From contig CM075345.1 of assembly GCA_037693485.1 (NCBI GenBank), positions 7,209,501 to 7,273,500 on the forward strand: a stretch of DNA of 64,000 nt. The letters run 5' to 3'. The notes beneath the pieces are model-generated. The model did not search any database. It saw only the letters and a program-made list of their open reading frames with translations, and was not told where the DNA came from. Of the stretch, positions 21,901-34,670 are shown piece by piece. Source of the DNA: Kitagawia praeruptora. Lineage: Eukaryota > Streptophyta > Magnoliopsida > Apiales > Apiaceae. Position numbers and translations under genes: made by a program. The number at the start of each line of letters is the position of its first letter. Within the stretch, counting starts at the first letter, position 1.

Positions 21901-24730
21901 AATCATCTGTCATCCAATTATCTTAAAAAGCAGAAAAAGCTACATGTTTAACCAACCTTATTATGATTTGCCTGAGCATCACGGATAAACTTTATATACA
22001 AGATGCTTGGATGTGCATTGCTAAACATTTCATTGCATATTAACCGCAAACTTGAATATGTAAAATTTAATACAATCTTTAGAGGTTTACTGTACATTTA
22101 CAAAGTATAAATATGGACCTTAAGACTTACCAAAACATCTTGTGTCAAATCCCAAAGCTGGCGGACAATAGTTATTCTGTCTTTCAATGAAGGTATTTCT
22201 CCAAGAACATAAGACTTCACAGAAAGTAACAAAATATCAGCAATGATTTTGTATAAGACAATTACCAATCTGCATTTAACACCATGTTTAAAAGAAAAAG
22301 GCACTAATGCACACGGTCATGGAGGGGTTAGGGGTGAGCAACGTGATCTATACAGCTTATTGCCTAGAGAGAAAAAGATCTAGCCTACATTCGGGCATGA
22401 TGGGATTTTAAGATATAACTTGTCCAGCATAGAGATGTGATATGAGTAGTTCGTGTATATAGAAGTCTTAATCCCTATTGCTTCAATATGCAAAAAGGTA
22501 ATGACCACTTGTGACTAACTGACTATGTGAGCAAGCATATGGTGTCAGACTGTCAGGTATGAGGCGCAAAGTGATGCATACACCTTACTGCCTAGAGAGG
22601 CAATATGATAGACTATAGCCTAATGTGTCTGCCTGGCTTTAATGGCAGGCCTAAGCTACGATGTCGTACTTAGGCCAGTACATTTGTATGTATATCAATT
22701 TTGACTCGAGATTTGGCAATTGGCAACCATCTTTATTTTCTTTTCTTTCTTGTTCACATAACTTAAATATAAAAATTGACGGACGTATGTCTTTTAGGAT
22801 TACAAAATCATAAGTCTGAGCTTTACTTTGAAGAATCTTTCGCAAGGCACACCACCCTATGTGCCTCCCAGCCTCATGCAAGCAACTATCCAAAGTCGCC
22901 ATGCCTCGACAAAGTAACATTGCCTAAGGTCATGTAGATAATTTAAAGTGTTGCAACATAGAAATATCCTATTTTATATGTTGTCAGCAAAGCAGTGTAA
23001 AACAGTAAACTTACTGCAATGACGAGGTCATGCTCCCAATCAGCCTTATTAATGCTCTGAGTTAGGGCTTGAATGCTGCTATAGCTTTGTATAAGTGGCA
23101 AGTTCTTAAGATCTGCAACAATTATTTATAAATGTTAGAAATTCTATTTTACTGTGAAACAACTTCTATTTGGATGATAAAATTGTAGCTGCATTCCAAA
23201 ATCAATCACAACAAAGCTTATGTCTGAATTGTGCATATATATACAGACGAAAGATATGCAGAGGGAAGTTACAGAAATAGAATTATTAGAAAGGAAAATA
23301 TGATCTAAAATCTTTAACAACTCGTAAGTCGTGGGGGTTGAAACATATCAACACTAATGAAAAATCATATTAATTTGCAAAAAATTCAGAACTAGATTTT
23401 ACAAATGAGTGAGAACTAATGTCTCGTAAAATGACATGGCAATGCAGCATATATCACCTTTAATGAGACTCTGCCCAGCCCGTTGCATTGACTGTGACGG
23501 CTCTATCAAATTGATTCTCTCCAACGATTGTGGCCAAACTTCTCGCACTGCCCTACAGCATTATATTGATGTAAAAGCTAATAACAAAAAAGGAAACAAA
23601 AACATGTACAAACCACACATGCAAGCAGACACACACTTGGGAACTAAAATCAATTGCTCACCACATAGCCGAACCACTACCAGCACCAAAATCCAATACC
23701 CTACGTGGCGAGAAACATCAAAATGCACAAGTAAGCACCCAAAATAACCTAATACCATATCTACATATACTCTGAGTCCTGTCAATCTTCAACATCACTA
23801 CCCAGTACCCACATATTTCTTACTAAAATCTCAAGTTTCTACCAACTTATAAGTCCTCGCAATATATATTTTCAACTTCAAAAAAGTGTAATTCATACAA
23901 TTGTAAATTGCATTTAAATCAAACTAAATGACTTTAAACTATATTCAACATCACAACCACATATTCTTCCTAACATTATAATTTCAGATTTCCTACCAAC
24001 TTAAAAGTCCTCACTATCGATGTAATCAACTTTAAAATCGCATAAGTCGTATATATGTAAATTGTAATCAAACTTAATTATAGAACTCCAGTGGATCTTC
24101 AACCTCACTACAACATATTTCTTCGTAACATTTTAATTACCTACTAACTTAAAAGTCGTCACTATCAAAATTATCATATTCAAGACCGCGGAAATCATAT
24201 ATTTGTACCTACAAGTACAATTACCTCACTTAGCACTCCTCGACAAGCAGAGAAAACAGAAGGCATACGAGAAGCAACATACGCAACAGTCTGATCCTCG
24301 CGATACTTAAGACCAATGTCCCCATACGAGCTCTTCATTTTCCACCTCTTTGAATTATCCGACTTAAGAGGATCCTCAACTAACTTTTTCGAAGTTGAGG
24401 TAGCTAGCTGTAAATTCACGTCTTTTATATCCGTAAACGACTTCGATAATCGCAACACATTTCGCTTCATATGCGGTTCCTCTTTCTCTAAAACACCAAA
24501 ATTCAACAACATTTATACATTTCTCATATATTAATTATCACAATATTTAATTTCTATTTTTTTAGTTTTAACATAACAGATAATGTGTATTTTTAATCTC
24601 GATAAATGAATAAAATTTTCGGGTTTCGAAGATATTAATGTGTAGAGGTGTAGAGGGAGAGACCTTGGAGGTAGTTTTGATGGCTTGGCGGAGCTGAGGT
24701 GGCACTAAGATTGATATGATACTTTTTTTT
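18971..24730 (-). pseudogene. METTL17: METTL17/Rsm22-like mitochondrial ribosome-assembly gene, 12 exons, degenerate
   Basis: Exons read on the minus strand: 1 about 24720-24664, 2 24486-24225, 3 23713-23662, 4 23552-23458, 5 23112-23025, 6 22214-22131, 7 20691-about 20608, 8 20490-20400, 9 20303-20235, 10 19779-about 19697, 11 19375-19287, 12 19179-18971. Together they give the family landmarks EEPHMKRNVLRLS, VLDFGAGSGSAMW (SAM-binding motif I), INLIEPSQSMQRAG, SYVLGEIPSLKDR, VEPGTPHGANIISQMR, GKYCHFVQR, and an acidic tail with GSGWGRI. METTL17/Rsm22 acts in mitochondria on the small ribosomal subunit. Lesions: no proper acceptor and about six missing codons before exon 3, an AG-to-AA acceptor at exon 7, an in-frame TAG after LW in exon 7, a frameshift in exon 8, two deletions in exon 9, and no GT after exon 10. 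Exon 12 is intact. Identity is firm, and several lesions make a working protein very unlikely. Confidence 0.85.
19432..19609 (-). mobile_element. Short TIR element (MITE), copy in the METTL17-like intron
   Basis: It is flanked by inverted GGATCCTGAGAT..ATCTCAGG and ACCTAAGATATATCTTAGG-type ends and contains GGGCCCGCAGGGC. A second copy in the opposite orientation lies at 46331-46508 with the same interior (AAAATGCCCATCC). It has no coding capacity. Confidence 0.7.
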
Positions 24731-25076
24731 TTTTTTTGGCAAAAATTCCCATCTTTCAAGCTCATAACACATAGCTTTAACTTCTGACGCTGCTACTTGT
24801 CACCACACTGCCTTTCTGGTTACAGCTACAACTTCCCACATTTATCTTGGTAAAATCTTTAGGGATTCTACTCCCGAAATCTTATTTTCTGATCATGGAA
24901 TCTCGTTAATCTCTGCTAATTCTCTTTCTATAGGCAGCTACGGTGCCCCAAAACAATCTCTTTTCGGCATTGAACATCTTATACTCATATCTCCGTTACT
25001 ATTATCTTTTCGCCCTTAACAATATCTGAAATCATGCATTCTTATTTACTGTCCTTCCTGTATTCAATTCTTATTA
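24731..25076. other. Upstream of the METTL17-like copy, no gene seen
   Basis: A run of about 15 T at 24723-24738 directly precedes the first recognisable exon. No start codon in frame with a mitochondrial targeting sequence can be read. The rest is unique-looking DNA without an open frame. Confidence 0.4.
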
Positions 25077-25085
25077 GCCTCAGAC

Positions 25086-25821
25086 TAAGAAGCACGGACT
25101 CGGATACGGCGACACGGGACACGGGTACGGGGACTCGGGGATTCGCCAATCATCGAAGAGTCTTGGAAAAGGGACTCAGCAAATAAAATAATAAATTTAT
25201 TAATAAATTCAATTTTATATTTAAGTAAAAGTATTTTTATTAAAATTAATAATAGCACATACTCCCTCCGTCCCACCCATTTTATGTGAGTTACTTTCTA
25301 TTCTTCTGACGTCCCAAAATATATTAACTCTATCTTTATGGAAAGTACACGTGCCTACATTTTACTGATTCTGTATTCAAAATATACAGGTGCATCACAG
25401 ATGTACATTAAAGTAAGTAAATTCACATGGGTGTAAACAAAAGTTATCATAATGGGTGTAGTACTCCATTACCTGCAACCACTTGGAGCCCACGAGGGAA
25501 CATTTGCTGCCTTTTGTCATTTTTCAACAAAAGGTAAGGCAACTGCTGCTTATATATACAAACATACACACATATATACACACACTGACACACTTATATA
25601 TACAACAGATCCGAGTCGACCCAGTCAGATGCGAGTCTCCCAGAGTCAGATGCGAGTCACCTGCGAGTCTCCCCGAGTCAGATGCGAGTCCCATGCCATT
25701 TTCACTCCGACACGCCACCTGGCGAGTCAGATACGTATTTTGACGAGTCCCCGGCGAGTCCGAGTCCCCTGCGAGTCTGACTCGCATACGGCACCCATTT
25801 TGCTGAGTCCGTGCTTCCTAG
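25086..25821. mobile_element. Non-autonomous TIR element with 9-bp target duplication
   Basis: The left end is TAAGAAGCACGGACTCGG and the reversed right end is CTAGGAAGCACGGACTCAGC. GCCTCAGAC at 25077-25085 and again at 25822-25830 is the target duplication (8-9 bp, hAT or Mutator size). Subterminal DNA is made of GAGTC/GACTC and ACACGGG words. A partial Stowaway-like end (ACTCCCTCCGTCCCAC) lies inside at 25260, and a TATA/CACA microsatellite at about 25550-25610. Confidence 0.8.
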
Positions 25822-25830
25822 GCCTCAGAC

Positions 25831-27148
25831 CTTGTCCATGCTTTATCGGTTCAGTAATTATACCAATTTGACATGACATACCTGTCTCAATCACCAAAAT
25901 TTTAAACTTGCATAACCACTTCTTCGTCCATGCAGTTGTAGTTTTAATCATTTAAGACGTCGTCACGCTTATCTTCACATCCCTTCATCATTAGAAATTT
26001 TTTGAAATCATCTAATTTTCGACAAAGGAAGGCAATAAAATAAATGAACACCAAGCATGAATAGACACATAAAACTTTTATAAAGGAATTTAACCGAGAG
26101 ATCAATATGATCTTTGAACTATCTTCAGGTTGCATTTATCACTTGGTTAACCACCATAGTACATAAGGATGGCCAGTCCTTAGTACTTTCATGACAAACA
26201 CAATCAGAGGCGTCCCACTGGACTTCTATCACAAAGATAAGATGTCCCTGAATCCCCTATCTGCATAGGTTGTTCATCTCAGCTGAAACAGAGAAAATCA
26301 AGTATTCATGATAATGGAAAGGATTCAAGAGTTTCAAAAATCTTTCTGTAACGATGGATCAAGTATCATCTGGAAATATAAATATTTCTAAAAAAATGGA
26401 ATTGAATTCGAATAAATTTGATGTACGAAACTCATCATCAATTGATGGGTATTAGACTTTTCAACTGTAGCATCAACTACTTATTAGACAAACATTTAAG
26501 AAATTCCTAATTATTCAGTCTCACTCTTGTCGACTAAGCACTACTATACTTAGCTGCCAAACCGGCCTGACAATAATGAGTTGAATAAATAAGAAGATCT
26601 CAATTCATTCTCGATTTTTGAACCGTCACTGCGCAACAAATGCCTCAGCAACGATGCTAACCGGGAATTAATTTACAACAATTCAAAGAAAGAATAGGAA
26701 ATTTCTTCAGGTAATAACTTTGAACGAATTAATAATTAGGGGTGCACAACTACGCTTAACCTTCCATCCTGGCTAATACTCGCTTCTCACTTCGCATTCT
26801 TAACCTTCTCGTACCATCTCCGAAACGTTCACATCGAAACTCATATAGCAGAATGTCCTAAATTTTACGCAAAAATCTCGAGATAATGTCTCCCGGACTG
26901 ATAACTCCAGCTGCCCACTTAGCTTAGGCCGCTTCAGGTTCACTGTTTCGCTAATAGCTCGATCCTTAAACGACTCGAACTTCTACTCGCGCGATATACC
27001 GAAAGGCCGATTAACGTCGCGACGCTTGCCGAAGTATCCTAACGCGATTCTTATCCTAAATCGTTCTACCCGACGTCTATCTTATACTCGTACCCTAACC
27101 CTCCTAATCTGTTTCAGTGACCATAACATGTAGCTCTGATACCAACTT
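25831..27148 (-). mobile_element. 5' leader of a gypsy element, truncated; no gag found
   Basis: Directly inside the LTR at 27149 is a primer site, then non-coding leader DNA rich in TCG/CGA dinucleotides (about 26740-27120). No Gag frame is reached before 25.8 kb. I see no gene in 25831-26700. The element has lost everything downstream of its leader, or was cut by the neighbouring TIR insertion site. Confidence 0.55.
27131..27147 (-). other. Primer binding site (tRNA-iMet) of the gypsy LTR
   Basis: The minus strand reads TTGGTATCAGAGCTACA, complementary to the initiator tRNA 3' end. It lies a few bases inside the LTR end at 27149. This fixes the element orientation as minus. Confidence 0.82.
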
Positions 27149-30100
27149 GTAGCATCCCAAAATCCGGGGTACGGATATGGGGCCACTAACCACAAACAAT
27201 ATATATACCTCTCTGAATACAAACAACATTTAATAATAAAAACCCCTTAAACCAAGATCACATACAGGTTGTGGTAATACAGGTTGTGGTATGAAACAAC
27301 TATCGAATTACATTATTACAACTCAATCTCAGAATAAAAAAATATTATACATTCTGTGAATAAATGAAATCACTGTCTAACTCTATTTCCAACCTCGACT
27401 ATTCTCAATCCACTATCTGGTGTGATCCATAACTCGACCGTCTCTTCTCGCTGCCCGGAAATCAATACTCCCGGTCCACTACTAGGTCTACTATGCTTCA
27501 CTATTAACTGGAGAAAAATAACAAAAGCAAGAGTGAGCCAACAATGCTCAGCAAGTGCATAAAATGATAACAATTTCAATTATCGAGACAATCTAATAAC
27601 AAGAGGATTTCAACTTATACTGGAAGAATTTGTGATATTTACTTTTGAATTGCCACAAGGGCTAATAATTCTCAATTACTGAGGTGCAACAGGAACTAGA
27701 ACGGGTAATAGTCTTGTTCAACTAGAATCAACATTGGAGACTTCAAGGAATCAGACTTTCACAATTCAAGAATGATACTCAAAAACCCAAGGTCAAATGA
27801 TAGCCATTCGACAATAATACTTGAAAGTTCATGGTTAAGCATGTCCCACTGGATACTCAATTTATAGATTAGAATTGGATTTTTATGTATTTTTATAAAA
27901 ACAACATCAAGGTTAGGCTGCTGATCAGTCACGCACTAACCCCGGACAAACGCACACAGCAATGTCCTTTAATGGATCCACGGCACACATTGGCCTTAAC
28001 ATCTTACCATTAAACTGGTCTCCCCGAAGGGACCTCCGTTGACCATAATATGGTCTCCCCGAAGGGACATCTATTTTAAAAACATTCCAATTCTATATCC
28101 AACGCACTAGGTGTCGGAACAATAACCTCTATCAACCAAACAATCTGGAAAACTCACGTTCCAGCTCAACATCTCATCTAACGGAATGAAAAGAGACTCA
28201 ACAGTTCTATCCTCGATATCGACAAGTTCGATATATAAATGGGGTGTAAATGAAGAACAACAATATAAATAGGTGTCAACGAGTTCGACCCAAGAATTGA
28301 GGTTATAATTAAAGAACAATCTCAAAGGGTATCAACAATATCGATACAAATACATCGAATTATGACCACAACAGATTAGACAAGGGAAATTCCATTTTCA
28401 AATGAGAAGTACTAATCCAGGTTCAATATACGTATAATCAAGTGAATACGATCAAAGGAATATGATTCAGCATAAATGAATTGACTTGATCTCAACAGGG
28501 AAAGTAAATCAACACAACATGATGTATCTACAGAGGTAGGGTTGTATGATAAAGTACTACTGAAACAATATTCGATATAATTTGAAGAAACAAGTTAAGG
28601 TCACTTGGGTAAATTATGCTAAAATCGGGAATTTCGTTAACAGGTATTTATAAAAATTTTGAAATCTGGATTCTTTTCTATTCAACAAGTTTCTTAACAC
28701 AAGCGAAGAAAATGAAGAAATGACATTGTGTAGAAAAGTTATTGGTGAGGTTCGTTAAAGTTCCATAGTTGAACTGAGAGTGGGGAAATAAACATTTTCT
28801 AAATATACCTTGTCCTCATCATATAATACAAGAAATTGAACTGCGTCACTTGAATAATAAGTGAAGAGCAAGACACTTGCCTCGATTTACGGAGTTCCTG
28901 GTCCTACCATGGGTCCTCGACTCATACTCATATCAGCCCTTACTTCATATACTCATCTGCTTCATTACTTATCCCTCTGCTTATCTTTAACCATACACTG
29001 CTCTTGGTCAAGTCTCCTATTCAAACCTTACAAGGTCAGATACTGTTTCAGTGTCAAATCAAGCAACTCTTATTTGCTCTACTCTACCCATACGCGTCCT
29101 ATAACATTTACACATATAACAAACATACATAATTACATACAAATATATTCAATCACTTCCATATAATAGCCTTAGTACAGTTACTAAGTCATATAAACAC
29201 GTCATATAACCACGTTATATACTCAAAATAATCCATTGACATATATACTTAAATCCTTGGAAATCATTACATACTTCCAGGCATTGAAATCAATTAACTT
29301 AAATAGATTTTTAAATAAATTATGCAGGGGATTTTTAGAAAATTTCGGCATGAAATATTCGTTTATCGGACTATGGGCACAGCCCCTCAATATCAATCAA
29401 AAGCAAATCAACCCTGTTTATACAAAATATAAAGCTGCCTCAACTTGCAGCAACATAAAAGTAAACAAATAAGAAAAGTACCCGCCCAGACATGCGGCAT
29501 CTAGCACATAAAAATTTATATTAACTACTACTTACGCTACACCAATGACCGTATTTCTCACGCATTTTAATGATACACGTGACAACCAATCATTGATGTT
29601 CGTAAGCCCTAGGGAACAACCCCTAGCACTAACTATTACTTACGCTATATCAATGATCACATCACTTAAGTATATTAATTATACTCGTGATAGCTAATCA
29701 TGGATATTCGTAAGCCCTAGGAATTTGTCGAAAAGAATTACACAAGTCCTTTAAATATTAACAATTAAAAACTTGTGATCTTCTCATAACTCCTAGCACA
29801 ATTCTAATTATTATATAAATAACTGATGACTCATAAAACCCGTAACACATTTCCGCCACATATAAGAAACATTTAACCCACAACTTTTTTTCTTTTTTTT
29901 TTAAAAAAAATAAATAAACCCGAGCATTTTCGAGTTTCCACAATAATACTTCCGAAATTTACAACTCTACTACTTAACAAGTTCTAAATTTAAAATTCGG
30001 GGATATACCTCTAACAATTATAATTAACCATTTCACTCTCCGAATTAAATCATCGGAAATTAACAATAATCATAATCTTACCATTTTAATCTAATTACAA

Positions 30101-31333
30101 CCATTATCACATTAGGCTCTCCATTTAAACTAATTAAGCCACCACAATTAACCTCGTAATTTAAACTAACTAATTACCACAATTAGCTAATTAATTACTA
30201 CAATTAACAATATATAACCATTCATCTCTAAACAAATCCCACAATTAAATAATCAAAATTAAAAATTAATAAATAAAAATATATACGTGGATACGCGTAT
30301 CTCAATTATACCTCTTTCGATTCCGACCCGCAATTCAAGCCACCGGAACCAATCTCTCCCACCTCTCTCTCTTTTCTCTCTCTCTCTTTCTTCCCCTCTT
30401 CTTTCTCCTTCTTCCACTGCCTCCTAGCAGCCACCATCGCGACCAACAAGAATTCACCACGGAACCACGGTCACCACCGCCGGCGACGGCCAGCCACGGT
30501 GGTGCCGCCCCCTCCTGCTGCGAACACAAGATATACACACACGCATGTATACACACACACACACGAATTACACACACAATTGCACACGCATATACATACA
30601 TATATATCTTAGCCCCAAATTGAAACCCCCCAATTCAATTAATCCCCCAAACCCTAATTTCTTCCCCAAATCTATTTCTCTCTCCCCGGTACCGGTATTG
30701 TTTTCTCTCGGCTGCTGCGTCTGTTTTGCAACTAATGGGCTTAGGCCCAAATCTTATATCTCACTACAACTTATTCCGACCCAAATAAAATACTACTCAT
30801 TCTTGTAAAAACTAATACACATTTTTTACAAATCGAAATTAAATAGAAAATTAGGAAAATTAAACTTTTCATTTTTAAAATAAACAATATTAAATTAAGA
30901 GCACACACATATTTTTAAAATATTTTTCGAATCAAAAATGAATTAAATATGAATTTTCAAAGTTTTGATCCTTTAAATACAATAAAACTCTTAAAATCAT
31001 TTTAAAATACTCAACCACCCAATTTAATCCACCCAACAATTTTAAAAACTCAATAAATAAATAAATATAATTTTACAAAAGACTTCATGATTTTTAATTC
31101 CTCCGATAAGTTTATAAAATTTACAGAGGATCAAAAATGCATGATTTAAATATTTTTAAATCCTCAAAAATACAAATAAAAATATACTGACCTTCACAGC
31201 TCACACAAATCATCATATAAACACATAGGCATCAATTCACAAACATTCCACCTTTACAACAATATTCACATAATAATATTCATAATTTATATCAAATAAA
31301 AATTCTAAATTCGAAATTTTCTAGGGCGTTATA
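27149..31333 (-). repeat. Long gypsy LTR, about 4.2 kb (Tekay/Retand-like)
   Basis: On the minus strand it starts TATAACGCCCTAG (related elements start TGTAACGCCC, so the TG has become TA) and ends GGATTTTGGGATGCTACA before the primer site. A 4-kb LTR with that start is usual for plant Tekay-type chromoviruses. Inside are CTCCCCGAAGGGAC tandem words (28020-28070), a CT-rich tract (30350-30410) and CA/TA microsatellites (30530-30605). No long open frame was found. Confidence 0.75.
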
Positions 31334-31642
31334 AACTCGGTTCGGGTTCGGTTCGATTCATAAACGAGTCGATCTTGAACATGATTTTAGGATCGATTTA
31401 TAAACGAGCTGAACTTGATCACGGTAAAGTTCGACTCGATAGCTCGTGAACAAGTTCGATTAACGTGTTCGTGAACGTAGTTCGTGAATAGGCTCGCGAA
31501 CATACTTCATGAACATGTGCGTGGATAAGTTCGATAATTGAGCTCGTTAACAATTACGTTTCTTTGCCCTTTATTTTTAAATCAAACTTTGTTTGTTTTT
31601 TGGAATTGGAATGTGAGAATTTTATTGGTTGATGATTTATTG
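31334..31642. other. GTTCG-rich scrap, probably a TIR-element end
   Basis: The segment is built from CTCG, GTTCG and GAACT words in a way typical of subterminal regions of small TIR elements. No matching second end was found, so it is left as a fragment. Confidence 0.35.
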
Positions 31643-32195
31643 TTTGCACTAAATCACGCAAGAGTACGTGGTCACAAGTAATATATGAATAAGTCAAGTT
31701 CGTTCCCACAGAGATCTGGTTTTTAATTCAATTTAGTACCTATGCAACAATGTATGGTTATTATTCACTGCTAAGACAAATAACAATTAGGGGTTTAATA
31801 AACTAAATTAACTAAGAAGTAAATTAACAAACTAAGAACTAATTAACTAATGAGAATTTAAATCGAATTACTTCTGCAAGAGGAAACATGGGATCCTAAC
31901 TTCATTAAATACTTTCCTTAGATCTGATGCCTTTAATCACTATATGCAATGGTTATGATATCTGATCGGATAACACGAAACAAGTACACGCTACCTCTCA
32001 GTATACGTATACCAAACTAAACATACATCCACAAAAGAGATAGAAGATGAATAGACACCAATTATGCTTAGACCCTATATGTCTATAGAATTTGAAAACA
32101 TAACGGTTGAAGAACAAGTTATCCATAATGATCACATAGGGCAATATAAGTATTCTCATCTCATACTACGAATCATGTTGATAAACAATCATAAC
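31643..32195 (-). repeat. Inverted, diverged scrap of the Athila-like LTR
   Basis: Read on the minus strand it matches the last 550 or so bases of the LTR at 39254-40894. Shared words include GGGAACGAACTTGA, ATACATTGTTGCATAGG, TCTCTTTTGTGGATG and AGGGTCTAA. There are many substitutions, so it is an older relative in opposite orientation. It ends near 32195, where an AT-rich repeat block begins. Confidence 0.75.
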
Positions 32196-34050
32196 CATTG
32201 AATTTGAAAAAGGATATAATTAAAAAGGATATAATTAAAAAAGGTTGTATTGTAATTAAATTTTAAAAAGAAAATTATAATCTGAAAATGATATAATTAA
32301 AAAATGTTGTATTATAATTGAATTTGATTTATATTTTTATTATTATTAAAAAAATTCATATTTACTATTTGAACTTTATCTTGAGATGTGGAAATCATAT
32401 TTAGATGATTTTACAATCCACCCGAATCTCATAAAATTATCTTTAATTTAGTGATGATTTAATAATTATTATTCAAATGAAATACTCAGAATCTCAAGAA
32501 AAAATATAATTACAAATTTTTACATTAATCCTATTCAATGTAAAATTCCTACATTAATATTGTTATTCAATGTAAAAAAAAACATAATTATATATGAGTT
32601 AAATCATTGACATGTTTTTAAAATGAAAATTATAACTTGATGAGGATATAATTAAAAAAGGTTATATTATAATTGAATTTTATTTTTTATTAGTATTAAA
32701 AAATTCATATATACTATTTGAGCTTTGTCTTGAGTTCTAAAAGTTAGATTTGGACTATTATATAATCCACGCAAAACTCATAAAATTATCTTTAATTTAT
32801 TGATGATTTTATAATTATTATTCAAATGAAAATACCCAGAATCTCAAGAGAAAATATAATTACGAATTTTTACATTAATCCTTTCAATATAGAAGTCCTA
32901 TATTGATATTGTTATTCCATGTAAAACATCTTAATTATATATGATTTAAATCATGAACATATAAATTTTCGTATATGAATATAAATACACTTTTTAGTTT
33001 ATGACATATCAAAATATAAAATATTTTTTTATGTTAGATCCAACAGTTTTTATCTATTTATTTTAAGATATTTGTCGTACGGAGGACCAGACTACCAATT
33101 ACCAAAATTTTGGATAAAATCTCACTTACACTTATTAATAATGGTTGTATTACAATTGAATTTTAAAAAATAAAATTATAATGAAAATGATATAATTAAA
33201 AAAGCTTATATTAGAATTAAATTTTTTTGTTAATATTAAAAAAATTCATATTTACTATTTGGACTTTATCTTGAGATCTAGGATTCAAATTTGGATGATT
33301 TTATAATCCACGCAAACCTAATAAAATTATCCTTAATTTAGTGATGATTTAGTAATTATTATTCAATGAAAATACTCAGGATCTGAAGAGAAAACACATT
33401 TCATTGATAATGCTATTCAATGTAGAAAAACTAATTATATATAATTTAAATCATTGATATGTACATTTTCGTATTTCAATATAAATGTATTTTTTTGGTT
33501 TATAACATGTTAAAATGTAAAATATTTTTTTATGCTAGATCCAACGATTTTCATCTATTTATTTTAAGATCTTTGTCGTACGGAGGGCTAAACTATCTAT
33601 TATCAAAATTTGGACACAATCCATCTTACACTTATTACTAAAATTGAATTTGGTTGTTAGTAGAACTATCTTCAAATAATTACAAGAGTATTTTGATAAT
33701 TAAAACGAATTTCAAGTGGAATTCATAAATCAAATAGAATTTCAACGTAAAAAATCGTCAATTTCTTATCCTTTTTTTGTTTTTGCGTAGATTTAATTAG
33801 AATTGTTTTTTAACATCACTAAATGAAATATTATTTTATTAATTTCATGTGGGTTATAATCGTCCAAATCAAAATTTAGAAATTCAAGATAGATTACAAA
33901 TATTAAATCGAACGTGTAAAATCTTATATATAACATTTTTTAACAACAATTTGATATGTAAATTAATAACATATAAAATTAAAAAAAAAAAGTAATATAA
34001 TTTTAGATATCAAAAAAGGAGTCGTGCGTTGCACGGGTTATAAGGTAGTT
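32196..34050. mobile_element. AT-rich repeat block, Helitron-like 3' end
   Basis: Three diverged tandem units start near 32270, 32625 and 33180 (shared AAAAATTCATAT.TACTATTTG and GTCGTACGGAGG). The right edge at about 34020-34050 has the hairpin CGTGCGTTGCACG followed by GGTTATAAGGTAGT. That resembles Helitron 3' ends (GC-rich hairpin, about ten bases, CTAGT), with one change in the last word. No 5' TC end or helicase is identified, and there is no coding capacity. Confidence 0.5.
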
Positions 34051-34122
34051 TATAGTAAAACCACTATAAATTAATATAGTCGGGACCGGAGAATTCAATT
34101 AATTTAGAGAGGTATTAGTTTT

Positions 34123-34532
34123 TATCTCTTTTGTGGATGTATGCATAGATTGGTACTAGTATACCGAGAGGTAACTTTTACTCTTTTCGTGTTATTCGAT
34201 CAGATATCAAAACCATCGCATGTTTTAATCGAAGGCTGCAACTCTAAGTGAAGTAGATGATGAAACTAGGATTCCATGTTTATTCTCATATAAGTAATTC
34301 GATTTTAATTTTTTGTCAATTAGTTAATTCTTAATTTTATAATTTGCATCTTAGCTTAATTTAGGTAATCAAAACCATATTTGTTATTTTTCTTAGCAGT
34401 GAATTAAAACCATACATTGTTGCATAGGCATATTTACTGAATTGAACACCATTCTAGATCTCTGTGGGAACGAACTTGATTTATTCATATATTACTTGTG
34501 ACTACGTGCGCTTGCGTGAAATTAGCATAACA
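34123..34532 (+). repeat. Truncated 5' LTR of element I
   Basis: These 410 bases look identical to 40485-40894, the end of the 3' LTR. The first 1.2 kb of the 5' LTR is missing and is replaced by a MITE-like scrap and the Helitron-like block. Confidence 0.88.
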
Positions 34533-34538
34533 AGTTTT

Positions 34539-34556
34539 TGGCGCCGCTGCCGGGGA
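34539..34556 (+). other. Primer binding site (tRNA-Asp), element I
   Basis: TGGCGCCGCTGCCGGGGA matches the complement of the plant tRNA-Asp 3' end with one change. It starts six bases after the LTR end. This primer is typical of Athila/Tat gypsy elements. Confidence 0.88.
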
Positions 34557-34670
34557 TCATCGGTGTTTTTATTTCAGTTTATGTGTTTGTCAATAGTGGT
34601 CGTTAGCGTTCACTGACTTGGATTTTACTTAGTTTGTTTGTTTCGTGGTGTTTCAGGTACTTGAGTTTGT

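Noticed and set aside
22320..22620. Repeated TTGCCTAGAGAG words in the METTL17-like intron
   Set aside because: Only two short similar words with no clear unit length.
25452..25951. Several 70-140 codon frames on both strands
   Set aside because: They come from GAGTC-word repeats of a TIR element, which have few stops by composition.
30335..30808. Gly/Arg- and Pro/Ser-rich frames
   Set aside because: They are translations of CT and CA microsatellites within a gypsy LTR.
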